The notes beneath the pieces are model-generated. The model saw only the letters and a program-made list of their open reading frames with translations. It ran no database searches and had not been told where the DNA came from. A DNA stretch of 64,000 nt. Origin: Tritrichomonas foetus. Taxonomy: Eukaryota; Parabasalia; Tritrichomonadida; Tritrichomonadidae. This document shows, one piece after another, positions 9,656 through 19,576 of the stretch (position 1 is its first letter; each line of letters opens with the position of its first letter). The stretch covers positions 16,697-80,696 of the forward strand of contig MLAK01000611.1 in assembly GCA_001839685.1 (NCBI GenBank). The letters are read 5' to 3'. A program made the translations under genes and the position numbers.

Positions 9656-11521
9656 TTTTTTTCGAGTCAAAAAAAAAATAATATTCAAAATTGAATGAAT
9701 TGAATAATTTTCTGAAAAGGTTTCGAAGTCTTTTTCTTCTTGAAGTAAAACAAGAATAAAGAGGAATTTGTGTAACATTGAAAGTCCATCAATATCAATG
9801 GTTTTCGAATGATTCTGGATTGAAATTTATTGAAAAAATGTGATATGATGAAATCAACTCAAATAATTCAATTAAATCGTAAATTTTGATATAAATTATT
9901 GCACCAAACAAAGAAACATTCAAAAATTAGAAACCCTCTCTTTCAAATATTCAAAGTTACTTTTATATTGTCAGAATTTATGAGAAATTAAAGTGAGAAA
10001 TAAAATTATTGCATTTTTTGTATATCAATTTTTGCACTTTTATAGGGGAATTACAACTCTCTCAGCATATATAATATGAATCATGTTATTTTCCATTATG
10101 TTTTTCCAATTATGTAATGATAAGTTGAATAAATCTCTGTATTTGATGATTTCACCAAGAATATGACATGTGATGATATCAATCTTTCTTTCAGAAATGA
10201 TTTGAATATCAAATTACATTCAAAATTGAAAGACAAAATTCAATTCTTCACAAATCTATTTTTTATGTTGGAACATCCAGATCCATTCTTTTCATCTGAA
10301 AGTGATACTTTTTTAGGAATTGGATATATCGTTTTATTTCCATTCTTTTGTGGGAAAATTTTATTCTTTTTTTCAAAATATTCACAAATATTTACCGGAT
10401 TGATTTTCTGTCAAAAAAATTGTGCTTTTCAGAATACTGAATAAAGTTTTATGTCCCACAAAAAGTTTAAGCAATATACGAAATTGACGAGAATAAATTC
10501 ACGTTGAATTCCGTATTGAATCAATGAATTTGAAAAAATATATAGAGCATTTTTTAATATGTGAGGGTTTTCTTTTTTATTGATATTATTCAAAGTTTCG
10601 TGAATATGAAAGATAAATTTATTTTCTTTGAAAATATAAATTATTCTTAAGAAATATTTCAATGTTGGTGAACTTTTTCTAATATATTTTCATAGATGTC
10701 TCAATTTAGCCATCATTATCTTGGAAACTCTGATTTTATTCTGTATTTTTTGAGAATAATATTCTTTATCACTTGAGTTAAGTTTTAAATTACCACCAGA
10801 TTTTATTGCTTCGAGAAGACCAGTTTTTCACAGATATTCAATATGTTGCCAAGAATAACACGAATATTATTTCAAAAATAGTTTTTAAACAGTTACAGAA
10901 TTTTTTCAAAAAACAAATGGAATTGAAAATCTCAACATAAGGTAAAATGATGACAAATCAATTTATTCGTTTCCTTCACATTAAATGATCATTTATTTCT
11001 ATATTATACATGATTAGATATATATACTTCGTTGATATACCAAAGCAGCCTTAGAGAATTTCTCATCACATTTAATATTATCGGAAAACTTAACAAAGTA
11101 ACCTTAGTGAATATTATCACCACTCAAAAGCTATCGTTTTTATGAATTTATTCTCTTGATTGTTCTGTTTTCTCTCTGATGCAATTAATATTTTTTAAAA
11201 TTGGAAGAATATGACCGATATGAGTGAAATTTTATATTTCTTTTGCCTTATTCGTTATGTCCATGAAGTTATTAAGGATAACTCCGAATTATTTCATTAT
11301 TGGTATTTATTTTTTAATATTTTTTCCCAAAAGAACTAAGTTATTTCAACTAACTCAGATAGTTTTTCTCTATAATTATTGTTTAATTATGTATTCGATG
11401 TCACATCCAAAGGAATAAAATTTATTGTTTTGACTAAATATGCATTCAAAAAGTACATTGTTCACTTGGATATAAGAAAGGTCATAATTATGACCTTAAC
11501 CTCCTTCTCAGTTTCAAAAAT
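9656..11521. other. AT-rich spacer of about 1.9 kb
   Basis: Two short frames (10163-10444 on plus, 10429-10662 on minus) are of AT-rich composition and resemble no family I know. I see no RNA gene. The right end carries an ATTCAAAAAGT motif (11444-11454) and an initiator-like TCAGTTT just upstream of the Asn-rich gene. Confidence 0.5.
11444..11454. promoter_or_regulatory. ATTCAAAAAGT motif upstream of the Asn-rich gene
   Basis: Perfect ATTCAAAAAGT 68 bases before the ATG at 11522. An initiator-like TCAGTTT lies about 14 bases before the ATG. Function is inferred from recurrence at other genes. Confidence 0.4.
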
Positions 11522-13588
11522 ATGGCTCCAAGAAAGCGTGCACGTACACGTGACGCTGCCTATACGGATAAAGATGAGCAAGCCATGATCAATAAGGCAG
11601 AATATGAATCCCGGCTTTTGCAATATATCAAGCTCTATGATGATGTCGAACCAGGTTTAATATTAGAATGTGAACATCCATTTGAAGTTGCAGGTTTATG
11701 TGGCGATAAGCCATTATCACCAATACAAAAAGCAATAACATATTGTATGTTTTTCAGAGGAGGTTCTGCAAGCGATGAGGAAATTATTGCTTTTTTCCGA
11801 AGATTTTGGAAAACAATTGGTCCTCATACAGAAAGAAAGTCACCACCAAATCTTCGAATACTACATTCTAATTTATCTGTTACTAGAGACAGTCTCCCTC
11901 TTTTTATACCAGATGACAATGGAAAATGGATGCCAAATTCCTTGGAGAAAGCAGAGATGATGTACAGCAAAATGAAAAATACTGAATTGAAATCAAATGA
12001 ATCTGAATCGGAATTTTCTGATGTTTCAGAAAATGAAAATAGTGAAGAAATTAATTCCAAAAATGCTTTATGTAGTCCTTTATCTGATAAAGACCATAAA
12101 AATGAAAATGAAAATGAAGTTCAAAAAAACATCAAAGAAAATGATCAAAACCAATCTTACATAGATCATTCAAATAATGACCAAGCAAACACACAAAATA
12201 ATAATCATTTAAACTCCCCAGTATACAATCCAAATAATAATCAAGGTCCAAACCAAAATCAACAAAATATTTCAAATAATGAATCCAATACAGATTTTAA
12301 TCAAATGAATAACTATGAAAAAATGATGGAATCAAATAAAATGTTCAAAATTGAACAAATTGAAAATCAAACTCAGAATTCCAATCTCAATCAAAATTAT
12401 CAAGAAAATAATATATACACAAATGTAATCAACAACAATAATAATTTCTATATGAATCCCAATAATAGTAACGATATTAATCAGAATAATAATATAAACA
12501 CCAATATAAATGGCAATATAAATAATATTATGAGTTTAAATCTAAATATGACCATGAATCAAATGAATAATCTCGCGAATTTTAATTCAATAAATTTTGT
12601 TCCAATGAATAATAATTTCAATAATATTAATAATAATTATAACACGAATTATATAAATATTCGAAATGTAAACAATTATAGCCAATTAAATCTCGTGAAT
12701 TCAATGAACAACAATTTCGCACAAAATAGCATGAATCTCACACAATATAATAAAAACATCAACATGAATTACAATTTCAATAATTTCAGTATGAATAATT
12801 ATGGAAATATGAATTACAGTTCAAATAGGATACCTAATTCAAATATTCTATATAACACAAATAATAATTCTCAGAACTTAAATAACAAGAGTAATTCTAT
12901 TAATATTAACGCGAGTGCTTCAAATCATACAAGCACTTTGAATAATAACAGCATTTTGAATAATGATATTTTCACTAATAATTTGAATAGCAATGCACTA
13001 AATAATGTTAATATGTCCATGAATCGTGGAAACTACTCTAATACTGCCGGTCCGATGATGAATTCTGAAAGAAATAGTTCATTGAATGCTGAGTTAATTG
13101 AAAAAGAACATTTGACGAGTTTAAAATATTATTTAAATGAAATAAAACAGAAACAAGATCCTAAAAAGCAGTCTTTCATTTTATATTCCTCAATTCCAGC
13201 TGATGATTCTAACTTACATGATATCAATATCAAAACAACATCTAACACACTCAATAAGAATAAGAAAAAAGATTTCCAAGAAAATTTGTACTCTGTTCTT
13301 AAAAATTCTGACTCTCCCCTTCGTGTACGCGATTTGGTACCTTTATGTCAAAAATTTGGTGATGCACCTGGAAGTTTTTCTGATTTGGATTTGAAACAAC
13401 GAATTAAGAGCGTTTTAATCTTTTTGAAAGAATTGAATAAAGTTTCGTTTAATACAGAAGACAAAACATGGTCTGCTTTGAATAAACTTGAAAGCCTAAA
13501 AAAGGAAAATAAAATGAATGGAATTCAGATCAAAGAATTATCTCTCTCACAGTTATGGAATGTTTTGAAAATGAAAAACATTTGTTAA
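11522..13588 (+). CDS. Asn-rich protein with two conserved terminal domains, unknown function
   Basis: The 688-residue protein opens with a basic stretch MAPRKRARTRD, a possible nuclear signal. Residues about 20-145 form a compact, well-mixed region (PFEVAGLCGDKPLSPIQKAI, EEIIAFFRRFWKTIGPH) that looks globular and might be a winged-helix or other DNA-binding fold. Residues about 170-530 are an extreme low-complexity tract dominated by Asn with Met, Ile and Ser. A second globular part follows from about 580 to 665 (SPLRVRDLVPLCQKFGDAPG). I do not recognise either domain. A transcription-related nuclear role is conceivable because of the basic start and prion-like middle, but this is inference. 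The start is supported by the initiator-like site and the upstream motif. Confidence 0.8.
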   Translation: MAPRKRARTRDAAYTDKDEQAMINKAEYESRLLQYIKLYDDVEPGLILECEHPFEVAGLCGDKPLSPIQKAITYCMFFRGGSASDEEIIAFFRRFWKTIGPHTERKSPPNLRILHSNLSVTRDSLPLFIPDDNGKWMPNSLEKAEMMYSKMKNTELKSNESESEFSDVSENENSEEINSKNALCSPLSDKDHKNENENEVQKNIKENDQNQSYIDHSNNDQANTQNNNHLNSPVYNPNNNQGPNQNQQNISNNESNTDFNQMNNYEKMMESNKMFKIEQIENQTQNSNLNQNYQENNIYTNVINNNNNFYMNPNNSNDINQNNNINTNINGNINNIMSLNLNMTMNQMNNLANFNSINFVPMNNNFNNINNNYNTNYINIRNVNNYSQLNLVNSMNNNFAQNSMNLTQYNKNINMNYNFNNFSMNNYGNMNYSSNRIPNSNILYNTNNNSQNLNNKSNSININASASNHTSTLNNNSILNNDIFTNNLNSNALNNVNMSMNRGNYSNTAGPMMNSERNSSLNAELIEKEHLTSLKYYLNEIKQKQDPKKQSFILYSSIPADDSNLHDINIKTTSNTLNKNKKKDFQENLYSVLKNSDSPLRVRDLVPLCQKFGDAPGSFSDLDLKQRIKSVLIFLKELNKVSFNTEDKTWSALNKLESLKKENKMNGIQIKELSLSQLWNVLKMKNIC

Positions 13589-14628
13589 TGTAAAATGATT
13601 ATTCAAAAAAAATTCATATATAGAACGTATGAAACCCCTCAATCGTCTTATTTTGCTTAGCTTTTGAAAAAATTATTTTCATTATTGGAGATAAATACTA
13701 TCAAAGATTTTTTCCCAAAAATTTTTTACAGATTTTTAGAAAATTACCTTTCTTACTTGTGTACATTTGAAAGGCGTAAAACATTTTGTATGATACAATA
13801 AATAAATATTTTTTGATGAATCTGAATTGAGCATCATCTCTCAGAGAAATATGTATTGTCAAATCCCAATCAAAGATCGAATTATTAGATGAACAAGAGC
13901 TTTCCTTTCATCTCTTGGCACAAATATTCGTTCATTCTGCAAAAAAATATTATTGAACATTTCAATTTATGAAATTTTAAAAAAGGCATGTTTACTATCA
14001 TATTGGTGATTGAATACAATCTCGCTTATTATCAATGAATAGAAAAATGATATGAAAATATTTTTAATCACCTTTAGTCAAATATGGAAAAAATATCAAA
14101 TTAAATATTATTATATTTATTTTCCATTATTCTTATTTTAGAATCATTGAATGATCTTGTTAAAATATCCTCAGAGGAATTTGTAGAATAAATAAAAAGA
14201 TATTCGAGTTATTCCAAAATCCACTTTTTGAATGATAACATTCAATTTATCCGTTTTTTATTTCAAAATATCTTAATGGTTTCCTGAATAAAGTTTATTA
14301 TTGCTACGATTTTTTTAATTAATACAGTTATTTATGTCAATATTAAAATATACTGAATTTCATACGTTCTTGTTCTTTCATATTTCATTCTTTATATCGA
14401 ATTGATGTTGACTGTAACTTGATGTTAGCACTCTTAGTTTATCATGTAGAACTCTTTCTCTGAAATGTAAAGATTATGGTTTGCCTCTGTAACGTTAGAG
14501 AGGTTATTGAAATCTAGTTTGATTAACATTCGAAAGCGATATCAAAATTCTGAAGAATTGAAAAAATATTTTGAAAGAAATTTTGAAAGAATGAAAATAT
14601 GGAAAGAAAAGTATGTAAAGAAAAAAAT
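13589..14628. other. AT-rich spacer containing a diverged repeat
   Basis: No gene is visible. Bases 14215-14371 are a diverged copy of 18103-18260 (separate entries). The spacer ends at the target duplication of the first TIR transposon. Confidence 0.6.
14215..14371 (+). repeat. Diverged intergenic repeat, copy 1
   Basis: Shares CAAAATCCACTTTTTGAATG (first base differs in copy 2), then CAAAATATCTT, TTTCCTGAATAAAGT, TATTATTGCT and a final CGTTCTT in the same order and spacing with 18103-18260. The two are clearly related but with many substitutions and small gaps, so this is an old dispersed repeat. It includes a perfect ACTTTTTGAAT word. Confidence 0.75.
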
Positions 14629-14939
14629 CTTATATGAGATGTATACAAACTAACTAGTTCTAGATGTAGAAGACTATTGAGAGATCTAAATGAATTTGTT
14701 GATATTATTGTCATCTAAAAATTATTTATTTGTAATCCTATTAATAATATATAAATATTATAATTTAAAAATCAAGATACAGAGAAAACCAAATCCAAAA
14801 AAAAATTGTGAGAAAAAAATAAACCCCACAGAAATTTCTGAGAATTATAGAGATAAAAAGTGATTTTATAGCATTAATATCTTGATTATTTCTTATCATA
14901 AATCGTGCTTTTTATTATCATATGACCCTCCATCGAAAA

Positions 14940-15200
14940 TTATAATGTTTTCCAAAATACAAAAATGAAGTATAAAAAAAATATTAATAATTTTGATATA
15001 AAGAAAAAAAATTTAGGCATCAATGAGAAGATTACGAATGTTTTGCCATCTAAATGGCGAGTCATCAGAAAAGTCACTTGGCATCGAGTCTGGAAAAAAA
15101 CATATTGGATTCCATTTTTCTTGATTTGGTCTTTCAATCGTTGTATCTGTATCCCTGCTTGAGAATGTGCTGTTGAGGACTGCCAGTCTATTTTCTTCAT
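14940..15200 (-). CDS. Short ORF inside TIR element copy A, unknown
   Basis: An ATG-started frame of 86 residues beginning MKKIDWQSSTAHSQAG. The first about 75 residues are also encoded in copy B, after which the two frames diverge because an A-run differs by one base. The part up to HLDGKTFVIF has ordinary protein composition, whereas the C-terminus is Phe-rich and comes from the A-run. It may be a leftover of a transposase or of a captured gene, or it may not be expressed. I do not recognise it. Confidence 0.3.
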   Translation of the reverse strand: MKKIDWQSSTAHSQAGIQIQRLKDQIKKNGIQYVFFQTRCQVTFLMTRHLDGKTFVIFSLMPKFFFFISKLLIFFLYFIFVFWKTL

Positions 15201-15302
15201 ATACTAAAATTTTATGACAGAAAAGATTTCAATACATTCATATTTGTCAAATGGAAATTGAATTAATTCAACATCACTGAGTTAAAACTATCAAAATTTT
15301 CG

Positions 15303-15322
15303 CGATTTTTAATTAAAAATCG
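15303..15322. repeat. Perfect 20-bp palindrome in TIR element copy A
   Basis: CGATTTTTAATTAAAAATCG reads the same on both strands. It is retained exactly in copy B at 25423-25442. Confidence 0.9.
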
Positions 15323-15740
15323 ATAGAAGAAGTGTAAATAGAATTATGGGAAGCAGTATTATAATCTTTGTGATTCTTGGAAAAAAAGCTTCTCACAATT
15401 TTTTTTTTAGGCTTTCTCCAAAATCGCTCTTTTTTCGGTTTAATTGTTGCAAAATTTCAAAACTATGAATAAATATGGCTCATAACTATAAAAAATAGAT
15501 TTAACAATTGACTGAAAGACTTATCACCCGAAAACTGAAACAATAGCTTCTTCAGAATCATTTTCGAAATATTTTTGAATTCGGCCATTTGCGAAGTTTG
15601 CGATAAGGGAAATTTTCGTCATTCTTTTAGCTATTTGGGTTTTGATTTTTGACTGATGGTATTAAGTAATACTGATGATAAGGATCATTTTAGTGATTTC
15701 GTACGTTAAGACTATTTGGTTTGTATACATCTCTTATATG

Positions 15741-16415
15741 ATAACTTACATAATTCAATCCTATCTTGAAAGGAAATTAATTGACTTCAATACCATAAAA
15801 ATAACGAGAAATTACTCATGTGATAAAATTGTTAGTTTCATTGAAATCTGTAAGCAGCATCATTGAAATATTTCAATATATATTTATATTGTTTTGAACT
15901 TTTTCAGAGTAATTTTTGAAAAAAGAATATTTTATGAGAAATATTTTAGCACAGTAGTGATAACAATTGAAAAATTCTGTTATAAAATCTCAGATCACCA
16001 ATAAACCTTTTAATAAAAATAATTTCAAAGATAATTCAATAATTATTTATATTCAGAAATGATACTTTTGTTTACCCTTTATTCGTTTGTGATGATTTGA
16101 TTATAGATATTTTTTTAATATTATATTCGAGATCAATAACTGCAGAATCAATGAATCCTTGAGATATTTTTCGTTGTAAATATTGGGTAACAATTCTATC
16201 TACTATCCAATAAATTCAAAAGACTCATACAATTTACAAACATCAGATAACTACACGTTTTTTCAATCATCTTTCACAAATTCCAGGAAAATTCAATAAA
16301 AAGAAGTGGGTGCAATTGAATTGGATTTAATATTTTGTGGGATTTATTATATTGAAAATTCAATAACATAAGAAAATTCAATTAATTCAATGGTTGTCTT
16401 AACACCATATATTTC
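15741..16415. other. AT-rich spacer upstream of the B56-like gene
   Basis: No gene visible. An ATG at 16390 opens a short frame (65 codons) that overlaps the B56-like gene out of frame and could act as an upstream ORF. The ATTCAAAAAGT word is not present near this gene. Confidence 0.4.
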
Positions 16416-17867
16416 ATGGTCCCGAATCCGACAATTCCACTACGATCTTTTCTCCCAATATCACTTTCAGTGCGATATGCTGGCTTCTCTCGAAACAATG
16501 TGCTCATCAAACCGCATGTTCCAAAATATCTTTCGGCAACACCAAATTTATATTCGGCAACTTTGCAGTCGCAAAGCAATCTCCTGAAAAAAATCAACAA
16601 GTGCGCAACAATGAGTATTCCTGAAGTTGTTCCCGAAGAAACAATGGATCAATCGGATATTTATTTCATCGAAACACTTTCAAGCATTTATTACGATTTG
16701 AAGTCAGAAAGTCATCTAAGCAAGTCAAGTAATGGCATCCATATTCTAAATAGCATCTGCCAGCTTTTATTCAGGACAAGAAAACACATCCCATCGAAAT
16801 ATTTATATATAGATGTAAAACTGTCATTTGTTAATTCAAACTGGCTTGAAACACAACATCTTTATAAAATCTTGGCATTTTTCATCAAAAACACCAAAGA
16901 GTGGATTTCCAATGATATCATTCATTCGCTGGTATTTTCATGTGAAGATATAATTGATGCAAGAGAAATCAAAGCCATTCAAAAAATATTCACCAAATTA
17001 ACTACGATTGTTTCTTTTCGGCAAAATTTATTTTGTGAAATATTAAAATTTTTTCAATACATAAATGAGAAAAGTACTTATCAAATTGATGATGAAATTG
17101 CAGGAGGTGACGAAATAATGACTAATCAAAATGGACTTCAAGTTTATTGTCCCGGAAATTCATTGGATATGCTATTGGATACCTTTCTGAATATCATCAA
17201 TTTGAATGCTATCAAAAATTTTGCTCTCGCTTATATCAATAATCCAATAAATCTAAGAAATTTGATTTCAGAACTATTGAAGTTATTTTGCCTGCCTTTC
17301 TTGGATTTCTATTCCCAGAGTTTATTTAATGTAATGGAGAAGCTTCTATTTTTTGTTAAAGACAAACAAGTGTTCAGACACATGTTCCACTTTTTGATCA
17401 TTCACTGGCCTGTTCAATGCTTGAAAAAACAACTGGTTTTTTCTGTGAATGCCATTTCTTTACTTAAGTATATTGATAATGAGGTGTCCAATTATGATAT
17501 CAACCGATTCAATAATTTGATTCGCACCTTTATTGAAAGAAGCGGTTCAATTCAAAGCATCAAGGTTATCAATTTGATGATGAGAGTCAAAGAGATCAAA
17601 TATTTGGATAGCATAAATCGCTCAATAGCAGATAACTTGATTGAAATTCTTACTTACTTTTCGAAAAATAAAGATGCCGACCAAAGATTGAAAACCGTGG
17701 CAAATGAAAAACTTGCTCTAATTAACTCAATTCGAATTATAAAAGCTACCAAAGCAATGAGCGACAAAAACTCAAGCTCAAATGAAGAGTATGTAAGGAA
17801 AACATGGAGCCTATTAAGGAGATTGGCTCATACGAATTCCCAAAATAATAATACTAATACTATTTAG
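16416..17867 (+). CDS. PP2A regulatory subunit B56-like protein, divergent
   Basis: The frame has ATGs at 16416 (483 residues) and at 16611 (MSIPEVVPEE, 418 residues). The latter is the more natural B56-like start. The body is all-helical, as in the HEAT-like B56 fold. The most telling part is FRHMFHFLIIHWPVQCLKKQLVFSVNAISLL, which parallels the B56 block where L-L-K-Y-W-P is followed by a helix of the form QKEVMFLNELEEIL. Just before it, LPFLDFYSQSLFNVMEKLLFF matches the preceding B56 helices. The N-terminal region normally carrying D-P-R-E-R-D reads CEDIIDAREIKAIQKIFTKL here, so key residues are altered. B56 subunits direct PP2A to substrates. This one is short and strongly diverged; binding to the PP2A core is uncertain. 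Confidence 0.6.
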   Translation: MVPNPTIPLRSFLPISLSVRYAGFSRNNVLIKPHVPKYLSATPNLYSATLQSQSNLLKKINKCATMSIPEVVPEETMDQSDIYFIETLSSIYYDLKSESHLSKSSNGIHILNSICQLLFRTRKHIPSKYLYIDVKLSFVNSNWLETQHLYKILAFFIKNTKEWISNDIIHSLVFSCEDIIDAREIKAIQKIFTKLTTIVSFRQNLFCEILKFFQYINEKSTYQIDDEIAGGDEIMTNQNGLQVYCPGNSLDMLLDTFLNIINLNAIKNFALAYINNPINLRNLISELLKLFCLPFLDFYSQSLFNVMEKLLFFVKDKQVFRHMFHFLIIHWPVQCLKKQLVFSVNAISLLKYIDNEVSNYDINRFNNLIRTFIERSGSIQSIKVINLMMRVKEIKYLDSINRSIADNLIEILTYFSKNKDADQRLKTVANEKLALINSIRIIKATKAMSDKNSSSNEEYVRKTWSLLRRLAHTNSQNNNTNTI

Positions 17868-18525
17868 ATAGAAAATAAAGATAGAAAAACGAATTTATTC
17901 TCTTTTTGTTTTAATATAATATTTTATCTTTAATCAAAATTGAACCCTCTGTATTTCGTCCACAACAATCACAGAAAAACTATCAGAAAAAAATTGCCAT
18001 GAATTGCTAATTATATCATTCATGATAACTGCTTTTGATATGGAATGTGAAAAGAAAAGAAATACCCGGTAGCTTTTGAATCAGCGCATTAAGATTTTTG
18101 TTTAAAATCCACTTTTTGAATGATATACTTCCTCAATTTATCTAATTTTTGTATCAAAATATCTTGATAGTTTCCTGAATAAAGTGTATTATTGCTCGGC
18201 TTATCATAAGCAATATAGTTGTTATTGCCAATATTAAAACATATTTATTTATGCGTTCTTTTCGAATCAGGAATAATTTTGGAAAGAAAAAAAAATAAAA
18301 GCCTTAAAAACATGTAGAATAATAAAGTTAAATCTTAAATGATTAACAGGGTTCATACACAATGAATCTTTCAATATTAATTAATTGACCAATGATAGTG
18401 ATCGTTTTTCGACGTTCAGTTTCAAATGTGAATCCGTTTTTCAGATTACATTGAATATTTCCCTCTGAATTTCTCTTGAGTTTCTGAAGTGATTCATACC
18501 CGATAACTTCACTTCACTCTTTCGA
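17868..18525. other. Spacer with a diverged repeat
   Basis: Contains the second copy of the dispersed repeat (18103-18260). No ORF of note. It ends with initiator-like TCACTC close to the IscA-like ATG. Confidence 0.5.
18103..18260 (+). repeat. Diverged intergenic repeat, copy 2
   Basis: Collinear with 14215-14371: AAAATCCACTTTTTGAATGA, CAAAATATCTT, TTTCCTGAATAAAGT, TATTATTGCT, and GCGTTCTT at the end. It lies about 235 bases past the stop of the B56-like gene. Confidence 0.75.
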
Positions 18526-18924
18526 ATGCTTTCTACTTTCTTCAAACGCGCTGCTTCCCTTTCAAATTCCAACAACTTCAAATTGACTTCCGCTGCTGCC
18601 GAACAAATTAAATCGTTATTAAAAGGTGATCCAACCAGCAAATATATGCGAATTGGTCTCGCAGAGGGTGGATGTGCTGGTTTCAGCTATAGATTCGATT
18701 TTGAAAACGAGCTCAGAAAAGGCGATCATGTTTTTAAGAAAGATGACGCTGAAGTCGTCTTAGATGATCATGCATTTTTATATCTCCGTGGAGCAACATT
18801 AGATTTCACGTCCGATAACTTTTCATCAACATTCCGAATTGATTTGCCCAAATCTTCAGGACTTAATTCTTGCAGCTGTGGAAAATCTGTGGGTAATGGA
18901 AATGGAACATGTGGTGGTCATTAA
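18526..18924 (+). CDS. IscA/ISCA-type iron-sulfur cluster assembly protein
   Basis: The 132-residue protein has the three conserved cysteines of A-type carriers: Cys50 in GGCAGF, and Cys116 and Cys118 in NSCSCGKS, with the usual spacing of about 65 residues between the first and second. A-type proteins bind iron or an Fe-S cluster and hand it to target enzymes. The N-terminus MLSTFFKRAASLSNS is Ser/Arg/Lys-rich, lacks acidic residues, and resembles hydrogenosomal or mitochondrial presequences. Targeting to the hydrogenosome is therefore likely. The C-terminal tail after CSCG is unusual, being Gly/Asn-rich with an extra Cys129. The stop codon reads TAAA, which fits the trichomonad poly(A) signal overlapping the stop. 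The start is set by an initiator-like TCACTC a few bases upstream. Confidence 0.93.
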   Translation: MLSTFFKRAASLSNSNNFKLTSAAAEQIKSLLKGDPTSKYMRIGLAEGGCAGFSYRFDFENELRKGDHVFKKDDAEVVLDDHAFLYLRGATLDFTSDNFSSTFRIDLPKSSGLNSCSCGKSVGNGNGTCGGH

Positions 18925-19576
18925 AGTATATAAAAATATGAACTTTCGATGTCTTTGATTTATTATTTTTTTTAATCTTGGAATTAATGATTTTATTGGG
19001 TGTTAAGGGTACACTTCTTTATAAACGGCATATTGAGGAAAATTCTGAAAACTCATAGAAAAAATGAGGGTCCACATTCAAATTATAAGCCTTTTTTTAA
19101 ATGACCTTCATAATTGATGATCTTAAAACTTTTTGTAATAAAATGTAAAGCATTGAAATATTATCTTAAGATAAGGAACGTAATTCGACTTTTTGAATGC
19201 TGGCTGATAATGGCATTTTTTTCTTTCTTTTTTAAGAATAAATGCGATCTATATATATAAGAACTACGACCAAATTAGCAAATAATTCTGAGCATGTTTT
19301 GAATTCCGAAATAAAATTATATCAAGAAAATTTATGATTTATAATATAAAAAATAGATTCAGCTACACTTATGTTTTCACAAATCACAAGTTTCATAACA
19401 AGGACATTTTAAATGCCAATTAACATCACTCAGAATGATCTGACATAAAAATGGAATAGAAAACATTTGAATGGAACAAGTATTCAATTAGATTTATTGA
19501 AAATTTGTTGACAAACTTAAACAACCAATTGTATAAATCATCATATCCATTCATTCATATCACTTTTATTTTGATA
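18925..19576. other. AT-rich spacer upstream of the GBP-like gene
   Basis: No gene seen. A perfect ACTTTTTGAAT word lies at about 19189-19199, nearly 380 bases before the ATG. A TCACTTT initiator-like site precedes the ATG at 19577 by about 15 bases. Confidence 0.5.

Larger units (their letters stand above)
14637..15732. mobile_element. TIR transposon, copy A (1096 bp, 8-bp target duplication)
   Basis: The element begins AGATGTATACAAAC and ends with the exact reverse complement GTTTGTATACATCT. The inverted match continues to about 21 bases with two mismatches. It is flanked by a perfect 8-bp direct duplication CTTATATG (14629-14636 and 15733-15740). A second copy at 24754-25850 is nearly identical, with roughly a dozen differences by eye. 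An 8-bp duplication is typical of hAT, P and Merlin elements; the terminal bases do not clearly fit one of these. It carries one short conserved reading frame and no recognisable full transposase, so it is probably non-autonomous. Confidence 0.93.

Noticed and set aside
9656..9778. N-terminal extension of the first kinase from an ATG at 9778
   Set aside because: The 41 residues come from AT-rich low-complexity DNA with runs of A and T, and the ATG at 9655 gives a normal kinase start.
10163..10662. Two facing frames of 93 and 77 codons as possible small genes
   Set aside because: Composition is what AT-rich spacer gives, rich in Phe, Ile, Lys and Asn, with no recognised motif.
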